Shown here: in pieces, positions 49,272 to 62,634 of the stretch
Layout of the letters: each line of letters begins with the position of its first letter
Position numbering within the stretch: position 1 is the first letter of the stretch
Origin: Paulownia fortunei
Lineage: Eukaryota; Streptophyta; Magnoliopsida; Lamiales; Paulowniaceae
DNA length: 64,000 bases
Assembly: GCA_019321725.1 (NCBI GenBank)
Contig: CM033120.1
Location: forward strand, 18,444,278-18,508,277
Reading direction: 5' to 3'
Position numbers and translations under genes: made by a program
The notes under the pieces: generated by a model
What the model saw: only the letters and a program-made list of their open reading frames with translations
Told to the model about the DNA's origin: nothing
Database searches by the model: none

Positions 49272-50986
49272 TTTTTGTGCCTGATAACTTCTGTAAGTCG
49301 ACTCTCTGAGACTTTGTACTAGAAATCTACCTTTCAGGCAACATCTTTTTTGTGTTCAGTGACTGGCTCCATTGTCAATGAGGTGCTATATACGTCCTTT
49401 TCTTTTCTTTTTTCTTTTTAATTTTTGAAACACTGATGACAATTTCAAGTTAATTAAGACTGCCTTTTTATTTTTTTATTTTTTCAATTATGTGATAAAA
49501 TGTATGTTCTAAAAATAGAATTGTAGCTTCTCGCTGATGTAGGTGCAACTTTTGAAAAAGATTGGAAAAGGGGTTCTATTTTCAGAGCAAACTCAATATA
49601 TATATATACTTATTTTCACCTGTAAAAATCAATTTGTCGATCAAATTTAGCAATTACTAATATCCACATTTTTATTCCCATGCAAAAATTAAAGGAATGT
49701 TTGGATTTGTTTTGGGAGTATGTATTGAAAAATGTGATGTATTAGACTTAAATCACAAATATTATAATCGAGAACTTCCTCTTGTGTTGTTTCTTTTTAT
49801 GTGTCCAAGAGATTTTATTTTTGAAAATAACACAACAGCAAAATGGAAAAGAAAAAGAAAACAATAAGTATTCTATAAAATTGCTTTGGAGTTTGTAGTG
49901 AAAGCAGAAAACTTTCTTAGGCTCTCTCACTGATGAAACTTTCTTGCATTGAACTCTTCATTTCCATGAATTAGTAGGCCGCCCAAATTCCTACTTCAAT
50001 CTTAATTCACTCAAACTAATAAGCAAAAGTTAGTGCGATGGAGAAAATTGCTTTCACGTGTGAGATTAATTCAGATAAAAGCAACTCACTCATATTAAAC
50101 AAGCATTCAACTCCTATTTACTTGTACTTCTCAACTTTCATTTCATAACAAAAAGTGACGAGACATAAAAAGACTTGTCCTAAAAACTACCCACAAAAGA
50201 GTGTATGGGTGTAGAGCATGCTCAAAAACCATTAAAAGAATAGCATAACCAATCCTCTAACAATGGGGCATCGAGAGCCATTTTGACTGCCCCATCTGCA
50301 AGATCAGAGATTCAGAAGGATGGAACTCAACTAGCAGCAAATCCATGTGAGAAAATGGAGATGTCCAATAGTAACTCTTAATGAACCGAAAAATTGTGAT
50401 TAATTGTACACATTGAATGGATAAGGCCGAAAGGGGCCTGATTTTACTACATTCTACACTCTGTAAGACGAAAACAAAACTTCTACAAAGTTGAAAAAGG
50501 AAAATTGGCGGATCTTGAATCCCTAAGAATCAGAGAATTGCAGAGATTCATGGAGCAAAGCAACTGCTGGACAATTACAATTGCAATTGCAAGCTCCACC
50601 AAATAACATATCATGGTAGAGTAGACTGGTAGAGTAGACTGGCTACAAGCTATTAGCACTGTATCCTTATATCTTTACAAATGAAATCATTTTTCGAGTA
50701 AGGTCTTGCAACCGTCTCCTCTTTCTGGTGCTTATCGGAAAACTTTGGTTGGAGCAGCTGTTTGGCGAAGCAAGGCATGTTTAACTACAATATGGATCTC
50801 CACAGAGTCAATTCAACAGCTGGAACTATTAGATTCGGGATGTAATTTTGCAACTCAACAGCGCCATTCTGCAAAATCCTTGCTGATTTAGTCTGAGATT
50901 GTGGCTGTCAAATCTGGAAGCTTTCATCTTCTTTGAGCCCAGTTACTAGAGGCCGTGACGTGTATGAGATGATCACTCTTCTGTAT
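49272..50986. other. Convergent 3' region, HAD gene / U-box gene
   Basis: It holds the 3' UTRs of two convergent genes. Nothing else recognised. A short direct duplication GGTAGAGTAGACT occurs at about 50613-50640. Confidence 0.5.
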
Positions 50987-52336
50987 TCATTGGATCGTTC
51001 TGGTCAATTTGCACTTGGAAATGAAGATAGTATCGGAATAATTTAGACTGCAGAGTTTCAAAAGCTCAGCTGCCCGCTGCTTAAGAACAGGACTGCAACC
51101 ACTCTGGATGACAAGAAGGAGCTTTGCTGCAAGACCTGCATCCACAGCTATCAAGGAGCATTCCTCAGGGTAGAGTTTGCATACAGACCACAAGATCGAA
51201 AGTGCATAGTCTGTGCAGCTTTCTGAAATTCTCATTATTAGTTTGACCATAGTGGATATAGTGTGTGAACAATCCTTCAAAGCTTGTTTCCCTTCAGGTA
51301 CAGAGGATAGGACATCTAATATGAACAGGGCTAACTCCACGCAATCTGGATTCAAGATAGGTATCAATTCTAATAATTGAGGTATTGCTCCAATACTCAC
51401 AATCAAACTCCGGACTTGTTTGTGTGTGCAAATTAACTTGAGAAGACCAAGCCCAGGTAAATGTCCATTAGGGTGTCTCTTATCCCTCACCAGCCTCATC
51501 AAAGCAACCAATAAGCTATGGCTGGAGACAATTTCTGTTCGGAAATCCTTTTCCTCCATCAATGTTTCAATCAACCGAACACAATTGACTTTTGTTTCAA
51601 TTGACCCTTCATTCAAAATATCTACAATTGATGATACCTTTGCAGGTTGCATCAAATTTGTTTTCGATCCAGAACTTAGAGTCAAATTCACGAGAATTGC
51701 TATAACTTCAGACCCTACAGCATAAGAAGTAAATGGACCAAGTAAAGATGAAAGAAGAACTACGCCACCTTCATCAACGGCTGTTTTCCTAGCAGTTGAA
51801 TGACTTGCCACAACTTGTTGCAGCTCCTTGAGGGTTTGGATTCTTGCCTGGCCCTTAACCTTCTTAAGGGTGCTGAGAAGCTCTGATGCCCTTCCCTGCG
51901 CATCTTCAGATCTCTTCTTCATTTGCACATACTTTTGAGAAAACCAAGTATAGGTTAAATGGTACAGCGTCTTGTTCGGAGTAACCGTATCATCCCAAAG
52001 CTCTTGCATAGTAGTGGGGCAAGTGTAGTGCCCCAAGCTAAACCATTTTAGAATGTTGGACCTCTCATAGGTTTGCCCAGTGCAAAGGGTAACAGGGTCT
52101 TGCATGGGTTCAAGAGAAATGGGGCAAATAAACACTGATGGAACTTCAGCTAAATTTAGCTCTTCAATCATCTTCTTCAGATCCAACTTCTCCCCAACCC
52201 CACCGCCGTAACCCCCAACCGCAACTCCACCCAATACTCCATCTTTGACTGCAGTATCTAAGTCTAATATACGCCCATCTCCACCACCCTCAAGCCCAAC
52301 AATACCATCCTTTTTGGAAGGCTGAAACATAGGCAT
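50987..52336 (-). CDS. U-box E3 ubiquitin ligase with ARM repeats (PUB30/PUB31 type)
   Basis: Intronless, 449 residues, the size of Arabidopsis PUB30/PUB31. Start chosen at ATG 52336 (MPMFQPSKKDG), which matches the family N-terminus; upstream in-frame codons lack an ATG. A Gly-rich variable N-terminal segment comes first. The U-box is at about 65-140 (VPSVFICPISLEPMQDPVTL, TYERSNILKW, CPTTMQ), which binds E2 enzymes. Helical ARM-like repeats run to the C-terminus (for example AVDEGGVVLLSSLL, VSIGAIPQLLELI, VDAGLAAKLLL) for substrate binding. No lesions. PUB30 has been linked to salt and brassinosteroid responses in Arabidopsis; that role is not shown by this sequence. Confidence 0.92.
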   Translation of the reverse strand: MPMFQPSKKDGIVGLEGGGDGRILDLDTAVKDGVLGGVAVGGYGGGVGEKLDLKKMIEELNLAEVPSVFICPISLEPMQDPVTLCTGQTYERSNILKWFSLGHYTCPTTMQELWDDTVTPNKTLYHLTYTWFSQKYVQMKKRSEDAQGRASELLSTLKKVKGQARIQTLKELQQVVASHSTARKTAVDEGGVVLLSSLLGPFTSYAVGSEVIAILVNLTLSSGSKTNLMQPAKVSSIVDILNEGSIETKVNCVRLIETLMEEKDFRTEIVSSHSLLVALMRLVRDKRHPNGHLPGLGLLKLICTHKQVRSLIVSIGAIPQLLELIPILNPDCVELALFILDVLSSVPEGKQALKDCSHTISTMVKLIMRISESCTDYALSILWSVCKLYPEECSLIAVDAGLAAKLLLVIQSGCSPVLKQRAAELLKLCSLNYSDTIFISKCKLTRTIQ

Positions 52337-53110
52337 CTTGAAACCCTCTTCTAGCCAAAAACTACCCAATTACTAAATGACACAAGCCCCTTGTGAAAAA
52401 CTACGCTCCACTCTCCAGAATCTCCACACTCACAGCCTTTCAAGAAAGCACATTACATCTACAACTACTACACATGAGGTGTATGAAAAAGGATAAACAA
52501 AGAATGAAAACTTCCACAAAGTATCTCACTTTCATTGACATTAACAAGCAATAATGCACCTTTCAAAGGCCACACCTTTTGTTTCCTCCCTCTACTCTCT
52601 CTTTATTTCTCTCACTTTTCACTTTATCTGATTTTCTCTTTTCCTGGTCAAAAGACTCATCACCATCATCACTCAATACATCATAGAGCATTCATAATCA
52701 AGACTCTTCTCTGAAATCATTCTTTCTTCCTTACCATTCAAGCCTCAAAAAAGAGTTGAATCATATAAAGGATGACACTAAATAAATAAATCTAGACTAG
52801 ACAGAGATCTAGAAAACAAAAAGATTTAATTTGAGCAAAAAGCAACAGAAAATGAAGAAAATAATTCAGACCCAGATCAAAAGAACCTGAAGAAATGAGG
52901 ATTCAAAGGCAATCCAGGCTGAAAAAAAGAGAGAGAATAGGAGAGGAGAGAGAAAGGGCATCTCCAGCAAAGGCTCCTCTGCTGAGCTCTTCTTTACTTG
53001 TTTATTTTTCCTTTGTTTTTTGGGGCCAGACCCACTTGTTGCTTACAGAGCCTTGACTCAATAGAATAAATATTTCCGTATTTTAAATAAAAAAATAAAA
53101 TAAAATAAAA
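52337..53110 (-). other. U-box gene upstream region
   Basis: Leader and promoter of the U-box gene on the minus strand. Purine-rich GAGAGAGAATAGGAGAGGAG on the plus strand (52930-52960), that is CT-rich in the sense of the gene, fits a plant 5' leader. An (AAAAT)n run ends the region near 53087-53128. Confidence 0.4.
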
Positions 53111-53229
53111 TAAAAAAGAAAATAAAATATCGTCTTGAAGTAGCCAAAAATGCGAATTTCAACATTGTTTTTTAATAGGAAAAGTTTGGAAATTCCCGTA
53201 AAATATATTTTTTTTTTTTTGGGAATAAT

Positions 53230-53345
53230 AGTAAAGTGGCAGCTAGGACCGTGACAGTGTTGCTTTGACTGTACTCCTCGGCCTTTTCCCGTGCGGTTTT
53301 GACTGCTTTTGCACTTGCCCCAATCACCTACTGCCACGTTAACTA
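53230..53345. repeat. Diverged direct duplication, copy 1
   Basis: Shares in order AGTGGCAGCTAGG, CCGTGACAGTGTT, CTCGGCCTTTTCCCG, TTGACTGCTTTTGCACTTGCC and TACTGCCA with the segment at 55335-55500, which is about 50 bp longer through insertions. Confidence 0.55.
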
Positions 53346-55334
53346 CTTTGTAAATTAATTTTTTGCTCATCTCATGTGTGTGTTAGTAATTATTAGCCTA
53401 TAAAAGCATTTCTCATCGTAAAGTAACAATTATAATTCTTAATTCATCATATTATTTTGATCTGAATTTTTCAGACATTAAAGTAATTTAAGTATATGCA
53501 TTAAATTTATCTTGATCTAAATTAGTTAAAATCAAATGAAAACTTTCTTATGATTTATAAAAAAATTCTGAAACTAAGATCAAATGTGTATAAATTTAGT
53601 TGTTTCATTCTTTCTTGTATTTTTTTTTTAGAATTAATTATTGAAAACTGTCAATATATGTGAAAAATAATCGAATATTTAAAATAGCTGAAAAATGCCA
53701 CCATTTAACTAAAACAACACAAGATGGAAGTAACAATTAGTAACATTTTAACATTATGCACAATATATGTGATTTTAAGTTATATATTGATAAAAGTATA
53801 TTATATTTTTTTGAAAAGTTGAAAAAATAATAAAATCCAGACTTGACATAGCTGTAGACACATAAGAGTTAAATACAATATTACCAGTAGAAAATAGGAG
53901 GCGTGCATATTTTGTAAATTGAATAATGAATAATTTAAGATATTAAAATAATCATATATCAGAACTGTAGTTAAAGCAGGAAGGCAAAATACTTTGGTAA
54001 ACCAAAAAAAAATTATCTGGGGGAGAATTATCTGGTGACCGAGAACAACGGGGAGGAACAGCGCCACACACGTGCAAGTCATGTAAATTTATTGAATATG
54101 CATTCAGGAATTCCGTTAAATGACCTTTATACCCCTACTCCTCACGCAGAATATATACCCCCACGCATGCCTAGAATATGCTTTTGCCTAGAACTCCCAA
54201 ACCCTTGATTATAAACTATTCATTGCGTACCCATTCCCAAACTTCAATGGTCTCACACATTATGCATGTGCATAATTAGCCAAAATAATAAATTTGTGCC
54301 CAAAAATAACCTTGTTGATATATTACACATAAGTTGTTTTTTTTTTTTTATACCCAATTTCATGACTTACACCAGTCACTTCTCGATCTTCTAATCACCT
54401 GCCCAAATATCTAGGAAGAGGTAAATCGTCATATATACCTCAATTGGATCACAAATTCTCTGATAACTGTACATTTCTACACACAAGAAACCGCCTTTAA
54501 AGTGATTGCTCTATACCAAATCCGGGTTCTACTGGCACCACATTAATTGCTCCATACTGAAATTTAATCGCAGATTCCCACCAAAATTCGAATTCCCACC
54601 CTACCGTTGAGAGAGAAAAACATGTCATACATGGCTGATATTTTCTTTAGTCTTATAATGACATAAAACTAAAAGTAATATTAAGTTTTCTGATAGAGAA
54701 TTGGTAAGAATTCGGATATTTTTTTTTTCAAGAAAATAAATAACTAATATAAAATGTGTAATAGAAATTTATTTTAACTGCCAAACCAATTAAAATTACA
54801 CTATGTATTAAAAATAAGCATGATAGTTTCAAATTTCTAATTTTGCAGTAATTTAAAGATATTGAAGTTGTTTTTTTTAATGTAGCCTTTATTAAAATAA
54901 TTATTTTTCACTGTATATTGATAAATATAAAAATTATCAATTAATGAATCTCAAATATAAATATTAATCAAATTACGGATCTAAAATCCAACTCAATTTC
55001 TAACACTAACACGTACTAATTCATCTTACAAACTTGTCAACATTAGTCCTTTTTCTCCAAGGACTATTTTAGAATGATCAACTAAACTTAGATTTGAGGT
55101 TCATCATTGACGCACACGATGCGAGGGCAGAATAGTCTCTTTCATAGAATGAATAAAATAGTCCTGACCCGCACGAGGAAGAGGAACTTTTGAATCGGCC
55201 ATATGAAAATTAAATATTTCAATAAATAATTGTTTTAGAAGGGAATTATTGGATTAGTGATTTTGTTCTGAAAGAAAGAAAAGAGCAAGAGGTGTTTATG
55301 ATGGACCCCACCACATCAACAGCAATATTATAAG

Positions 55335-55500
55335 AAAAAGTGCCAGCTAGGCATTTTGACCGTGACAGTTTTGGTTTGAATGTAGGCCTCAGCCTCGGCC
55401 TTATCGGGATTCCTATTGCCCTGTATTGCTTTGACTGGACTGCTTTTTTGCTTGCCAATATGCTTGAACCTGTACCCAATGATTTACTGCCAACTCAGCA
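55335..55500. repeat. Diverged direct duplication, copy 2
   Basis: Same word order as the segment at 53230-53345: AGTGCCAGCTAGG, CCGTGACAGTTTT, CTCGGCCTTATCGGG, GACTGCTTTTTTGCTTGCC, TACTGCCA. Same orientation, about 2.1 kb apart. Confidence 0.55.
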
Positions 55501-55559
55501 TATTAAATTTCATTATATTCTCGTGAGTGGGGTTTCGGATTAATTACCGTCGTTGTTTG

Positions 55560-55588
55560 TATTATTATTATTATTATTATTATTATTA
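55560..55588. repeat. (TTA)n microsatellite
   Basis: About nine uninterrupted ATT/TTA units. Confidence 0.9.
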
Positions 55589-56872
55589 AAATGTGCACGG
55601 CAGAATGCAGTGTAGTCAATGTACGTTGGTGGGGGTCTAATTCTTGATAGATGGATGGGTTATTTGATCCAGTAATTTTGTATGGATAGGAAGGAATATA
55701 ACCCGATCCATGAAGGATTGATTTGGGTTACCCATTGTGCTATTCATTTAAAGTAAGCTTTAGTAGTTTGATGTCCAAATTATAAAAAACATAAAAAAAA
55801 TAAAAATGAAATGTTAATCATATTTAATTTATTGACTCATAATGCTATTTTAATAACAATTAAACGAATAACATTTTAATGTGTAAATAGGCTGTTTAAT
55901 TAGTGTTAATTATGAGGACGCACCTGTGAGATTCACAAATAAATGCAAACTTTTTTTTATTTTCCTCTTGTTTTTTTTTTTTTTTCTTTCTGTAAACAAA
56001 GATGTGCAAATACAGTGGTTTCTATTTTTAGTTGAATCATGTTTTCCTTTGTTTTCCATCTTTTTTTGGTTGGGAGAGTTAATGAATCAGTTCATGGTCC
56101 ATCTGCGCTCTACGTCACACAAATTTCCAAGGGATGATGTTTCAAAATTTTTGGAAGTTTTCAAACAGAGAGAAATGGCACCCAATATCCATTATTTATT
56201 TAAAATTTTCAAGGAGCAAAGATGGAGAAACCCATTAATGAAGATAGGGCCAGTTCATTGGACAAAATAAATGCAAAATATAGAATAGTCAACCAGGGTC
56301 TTCAGCTTTAATTATGAAAATAGGATTTTTTTTTTGAATTATCTGTTTTATTTTGAAATTTCTGATAAAAATCGCATGTCAGTATCAAACCCACAATTTG
56401 TAAATAGTAAAATTGATGATGCTTAAATTACGTGAAAGCAAAGATTTGAATCTTTATTGGATCTTGTGTGTTAGATCAAAGGCAAACAAGACTAATTAGC
56501 CTGAAAACAAGGATAACTCTGCAGTGGCCTAGCATTTTATGTGCTACTATAGATGGGGTATGTTTGGATGGATATACCGGGAAATATATCTTACAAGGTT
56601 TAAACGTTATAAAATATTTTTTTGAAGTTTATAATTTGTTAGCCTTTATCTTAACAATTAATTTTCATTTTTTTAATTAAAATAAACTCTTAAAGTGTAT
56701 AATAATATATTTTTATTCATAACTTAAAAATGAATTTTGTTATTTATATGATAAAATAGAAGTGAAGCGAATTTTTTAAATGGATTGAATAATAGCATTT
56801 TGTACTGATCACTAATATGGGTTATTTTTCGAGTGTTGATGCGAGTCAATTATATTTTATCAAGTATTCACT

Positions 56873-57050
56873 TATTCATTGTTTCTAAAATTGAGTTTTA
56901 TATCAGCACCACGAATAGGTCTCACTACGTGTTTATTGATTCATTATTATTGAAATTGATTTTTTATAAGTAATACGACAGATCTCACCACGTCTCCACT
57001 GATTCATTGTTATTGAAATTGAGTTTTCTATTTGCATTACTAATAGATAA
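56873..57050. repeat. Tandem repeat, period about 63 bp, 2.7 copies
   Basis: Copies start near 56873, 56937 and 57000. They share TGATTCATT(A/G)TTATTGAAATTGA and, in the first two, TCTCAC(T/C)ACGT. The first copy is the most diverged. Confidence 0.75.
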
Positions 57051-58099
57051 TTAGAAAGGTTTTAGATTTATTACAATGAAGCCTCTCAAATACTTAAATT
57101 ACTAAATATCCAATAAATAATTATTTAATTTAAGATAGAAAATAAAAATACGTACCTTATAAATATTGAGAGATGGGTTGCTCATATCTGTTCATTTGGG
57201 ACATGGATCTCGTTAGGCATTTGATATAATATAAATTTCATGCGTCTTGTTAAGTTAGTATTTGATATTTATAAATTATTTGAACCTTTTAGGTGACTTA
57301 AATTGAGTCTTGTGCCTAAATTTTTTTATTGGATTGAGCTGAATTATGCCCCTCCACTTGATGAGCCATTATATTGGGTAACTAATAGGAGTATTACATA
57401 AATATTTACAAAACCAAATAAATTAAAATGAAAATAATGAGTTAAACTGAGACTCAAAACAGAAACAATATTTTCATCCAGCGGTGCAAAGTGTCTTCTA
57501 ACCTGAACCCCTGCCTGCTTTATTAATGAGTTGGCAACCATCAATTGCCCCAGTGTTCCAGTATTTATTTAAAAACAAAATATATAATACATATATATAT
57601 ATATTTTGTGAACAACATAGGTTTTTTTTTTTTTCTCTCTTTTATTTCTCTGTGTGTGTCTGGCTGAATTTAATACAATAAACAGCATATCTGTTTATAA
57701 AGGAGTTGGAATAAGCAAGGTTTATGTGTGGGGTTTGAAAAGGTATGGATGTGAGTCAAAGTTCAAAGATCCGAAACTGCTAATGCCAACAAAGACTTGT
57801 TCCTCACTCTCCTTTTAAAGTAAGGCAATGTCTCCAACTTTCTTAAAACACTTTGTCCCCTTTTCATGACAGGGCACACATACTACGTGGGGGGTGTCCA
57901 ATGTACATTACTCCCTTTTTTTTAAGTGTCAACAAAGTTTAAAGTTGAATAAACCACACTTCTTTTATGAACACCTGCACCACTCATTCAAAATATTGGA
58001 ATTCAGGTTCTCTGAAAATTGATGATTTCCCTAACCTAATAACAACTATTTTTGATCTCCAAACCTAACACATAATAAATATGTTAAGAGTCCCACAAC

Positions 58100-58120
58100 A
58101 TATATATATATATATATATA
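58100..58120. repeat. (TA)n microsatellite
   Basis: About ten TA units in the intergenic desert. Confidence 0.9.
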
Positions 58121-61100
58121 CATATCATAATATGAATCATTGAATATAAATAGGTGTTGTGGTGTGACGTGAGAGTTGGCACCACACTTCATTTTAAAGT
58201 TAAAGTTTGACCAATTTCATCAGATTTAATTTCTTTTTAATTTTTATTCCCTTGGACCGCTAAAGTTAGTTGTGCAATAAAGCGATTAGCTCATTCATGG
58301 ATTCGGCTTCACTACTGAATTTTAACTAATTAGGTTTGCCCATAAATTATTAACATTACCCTAATACTTATACCCTTGACCAATGAAGTCAGATGGATGT
58401 AGTTGGATATTATAGTGTAGGTCATTTTTATTTTTTATTATCACCTTTTTCTTTTCTTTTTTTTTTTTCCCGATATTAAAAACCCACAACCCAAACCGTC
58501 CAACTCTCATTTTGAGTTAGATTAAACTCAAGAAATTTCAAAAGTCTAGAAAAAGTTAAAAATTCAAGATAGAAAATTTCCTGATAATTGAATCACGTGA
58601 CATAGACAGTTGAAAATTCGACCTAACAATAGTTTTTTTTTTTGTTTTGTTTTAAATAAAAATTTGTGTGCGTGACAGAATTTACAAACCTACGGCCGGC
58701 GTGAGTTTGAATGATTGGTTTGCATTAACATCGAGCTTGGCAAGTGAACCAAGTAGTAGAAACTTGTAGAGTAAAAGCATACTCTTGGGCCCTATTGGAG
58801 TGAGTTCAATCTCTTTTAGGGCTGATGTCGAAAGGCTACGGATAAAAACTTGTGCTGTGGCTTGTGGAGGCAACCACCATCAGGCTATGGTCCAGGTCTT
58901 TCTTCGGCTCACGATACCTAGACATATTGGGTTGGGCTCTTGGGCTCTGGGTTCTCTGAATGCTAGACTCTTGGGCTTACTAATTAATTCTTTAATCAAG
59001 TATGAGATTAGGCCAACCAACTCAAGCATTTGAAGTCATATTGTAGATGTTAAATTCGAAATCCATACTAAAATTAGATCTAAAAGGGAGTTCACAATAA
59101 CAAAACACTTTGTGCCTATTCTTCATGCATAATTGGCAGATTTCGTAAATTTTATGCGTGTGCATCTATTTTAAATATTTAAAAATTAAAAATCTCTATT
59201 TATTTATTTGATAGTATTATTATTTTGTGTGTTTATAATAATTCTTGGCTAGTTAAAAATTAATCAAATTTTAACCAATTAGTAAATGTGATTGAAAAAG
59301 AAAAAGTACCGAGGATAGAAAACGAGGCAGACACGGTTAAAAAATAAAAAGGATGAGAGAAAACTGAAAAATATAAAGAAAGAGACACTCGACCAAATCT
59401 TGTGAGAAACAACAATGAATTATTACCTTTGAAAAACAATTTAGAGAGTTTTTTTTTTTTTTGTTTTTTTTGGGTTTGAATATCTATTGAAGAATTCTGT
59501 GTGTACACGGAACTTGGGAGTGTTGCCGGGATGTTGAGGCCCATTGTCTTTAATGCTGGTTACTGTCCATTCTCAATTTCAAACCACCATATCAATCTTT
59601 TCAATCTTAAAGATTTGGTTCTCTTTTAATATTTGGTTTCAACCGAATATTAATGAATAGCTTTTGTTTGGTACTTTTTTTCAACTATTAAAAACAAAAG
59701 AAATTATTTCTTTTCATTATTTATTTACAATATATATATATAATCATATACTTCAAATCTACACAACTATTTAATCAGAGTGAAACTCAAATTATTAAAA
59801 TTAGATATGATAACTCACTAATTTTAAAATACTTGAAATCTATTATCTATTTAAATAATAATTTTTCTTTCTATAATGAGATGTATTTTAAATTAAATAA
59901 TAATTTGTCAACTCAATATTATTTGACCGATGAGATATAAAAAAATAATAAGATTGATTAATCATTACTCTTGCATTATATTGTTATTTTACAATTCAGT
60001 AAAATTAATATTTCTACTCTAAATCCAAATACATTTTTATTTTCATATAAAAATTAATAAGAAAGTAAAAATATACTTAAAAACAAAAATGAAAATGTGA
60101 CCATTTAATGAAAAAATAACTCACGAATATATATATTCCGAGTAGAAATGATTGCATACGCTGATGTGGGGCATTGAGCAATTTAATGACCTATAAAGAG
60201 TTGAAGTTACTAAACTAGCCTTTAGTGTTTGGTACCCTTGCAAGAGACAGGCTAGAGTCCAAAAACTTAGAACGACTGTGACGAGTCAGGGGTTCAGTGG
60301 GCCAAAGGACCGTCCTTCTTGGTCAAAGGCCCAGGTTCAGTCAAAGTATCTATGGCCCACTCTGCTGTCCTAGCTGGCAGGATAGAAAAGTGTTAAAGCC
60401 ATTGACGTGGCATCCCCCTTTAAATGCTCTCCACTTCAATCCAACCAATGGACATCAATATCAGCATTCCCCCTTAATTGTGCAAAATCATCCTAGTTCA
60501 AACCATACTATAAGAAAAAATAATATTAATAATAAAATATTAAATGATAATATTAAAGTAGTTATAATAATATATATTAAATAATAATAATTTAATAATA
60601 AAAAAAATCTCTGAATTGTCATTATTAATAACTAATAATATATGTATAATAACTAATGATATATGTATAATGACAACACAAATAAAATAATTTTATACAC
60701 AATTTTCTTATCACAATTAGTGACAATATTTATATAATTTTTATCAGTATAAAAGTGTGAAAATTATTATTATAAATAAATAAAAATTTCTATTACTTAA
60801 TATATATAATTAGTGACAACTTTAATATATTAGTTAAACTTGTTGTTACTAACAATTTTTTTTTTTTTTAGTATCAATCAAAGTACATATAAGCATAGTT
60901 GTATTTATTTTATATTTGATTATTTTTCTTTTTATGTGAACCAATTACTTATTGTATATAAATTTATATTTAATATACTTATAATTGATTTGATTTATGC
61001 AACCCGACCAGATCCATTCCTTCTCCCCATGTGCGCCGTCCTCCAAGAAAAAAATTACTACTATCCCATTGTGTACTATTGACTTAGAAAAAGATTAATA

Positions 61101-61674
61101 ATCTCATGAATTGAGAAGTTACTTGTGAGAGAATTATACTATACCCTCTAATCTAAATTGAATTTTCATTTTCTTTCAAGAATGTCTACAAAAAATATTA
61201 TTTTCTGTGGAAATATATTCTTTTAATTAAAATAATGAGGGAACAAATTAATTTCCCATAAGCATTGTAAAGATAATAAAAAAAAATTATTTTTCAAATT
61301 TTCATTTAAACAATTCATATGGAAAGTGCATTGAAGTAGAAACTAGTATTAATTACTGGCGCATGGTAGCATTAGTATTATAGAATAGGATGGCTTACCA
61401 AATGATTAGTGCACTATCACTGCCTACAAAATCTTCTCCTCGGGGAAAAAAGTATGGATAAAGAACACAGAGAGGGAATCACCGCTGCCTATTGATGTAA
61501 ATTTTTCTTGGACTTGAAGCTGCCTGATTTCTTCAGCCTCACGTGGTTTCCCTTTGGGATATCTTTTGAGACTTCTGTCTTTTCTTTTTCCCATTTTTAC
61601 TGCAATTTTTTTTTTTGCTCAGGCTATCAAGTTGACTATTTTCTGCTTTAATTAATATGCATAAATGTTTCATG

Positions 61675-61697
61675 TATATATATATATATATATATAT
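61675..61697. repeat. (TA)n microsatellite
   Basis: About eleven TA units, roughly 950 bp upstream of the trihelix ATG. Confidence 0.9.
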
Positions 61698-61985
61698 TTA
61701 CCGCTTATCCAGTGTGCACTGTAATAAACTCAAATTTCATCGCTTGTATTGGACGAAATTGGTGTATGATAGCCGCTGGGATTAGTCATTCTGTGGTTTA
61801 AGTAGTTAGATTCAGTCTTAATTCTAAATACACCATGCATGCAGCAGGCAAATCTGTAATGCATCTATACTAACACATACCACCACCACCCACCCCACCC
61901 ACACCCACAAATTCTTATGGGGTTGTGGGATGTGTCAGGTTGAATGGATTTGTTTGGCCTTGTCTTATAATGGTATGCTTTACTA

Positions 61986-62007
61986 CTCTCTCTCTCTCTC
62001 TCTCTCT
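61986..62007. repeat. (CT)n microsatellite upstream of the trihelix gene
   Basis: Eleven CT units about 630 bp before the ATG; CT runs are common in plant promoters and leaders. Confidence 0.85.
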
Positions 62008-62634
62008 AGATCTCAATCAAAGTTTTTCTGGATTTTGTGGGGGTAGTGGCTTGAATTAGTAGTTTTAGATTTGAACTTTAGCTTTCAAGATTTTTGATGA
62101 TTTTGAGAGGGAGCAAGCTAGTTGTGCACTTCAGTTAAAGCTCATCAGAGTGGATAGATAATAGAGAAACTGAAATATATAGCACAAGATAAAAAGATGG
62201 TGATCACTGCAAGTTCACCCACAGTTGCTTCCCTTGCATCATCTGCATTTACAAACTACATACATACAGCCAATTGAAAAGGCATCAAACCTGTGAACCA
62301 TTAAAGAACCCACATTTTGTTTATGATGGCCAAAAACCTAACAATCCCGCTTCGGGATCATCTGTTATCTCTGTTTCTGTTTGCCTGAACTAACATCCAG
62401 ATTGGCCCTTTACCTTTCTTTGAACATTAGTATATTTGATGAAAAGGTTGAAACTTGAAACAAGAAAATAAAAAGTTGAAATATAAAGGGCCCCTTTTTC
62501 TCCATCTCTCTCATGAGTGGCTGACTTTTCAGTATTCATTTCCCCTCCCTCCCAACCACCCACACACATCCACACATACGAGAACACGCACATATGTACA
62601 CAGTCTCTGTCTGAATTCACTGCTTGTTCCTTGC

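Larger units (their letters stand above)
53111..62634. other. Ten-kilobase AT-rich gene desert
   Basis: No gene recognised on either strand; open frames are short and overlap antisense frames. Separate patches: a diverged direct duplication (53230-53345 and 55335-55500), a (TTA)n run, a 63-bp tandem repeat, (TA)n runs, and a more GC-rich island at about 58680-59040 of unknown origin that could be a retroelement fragment. The trihelix leader begins somewhere after about 62000. Confidence 0.55.

Noticed and set aside
58680..59040. GC-richer island that might be a gene or retroelement fragment
   Set aside because: Open frames on both strands are short and lack any reverse transcriptase, gag or host-gene motif; listed only as an unexplained patch of the gene desert.
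60484..60850. AT-rich palindromic words (TTAGTGACAA repeated) suggestive of a CACTA-type terminus
   Set aside because: The two copies are direct rather than inverted and no target duplication was visible.
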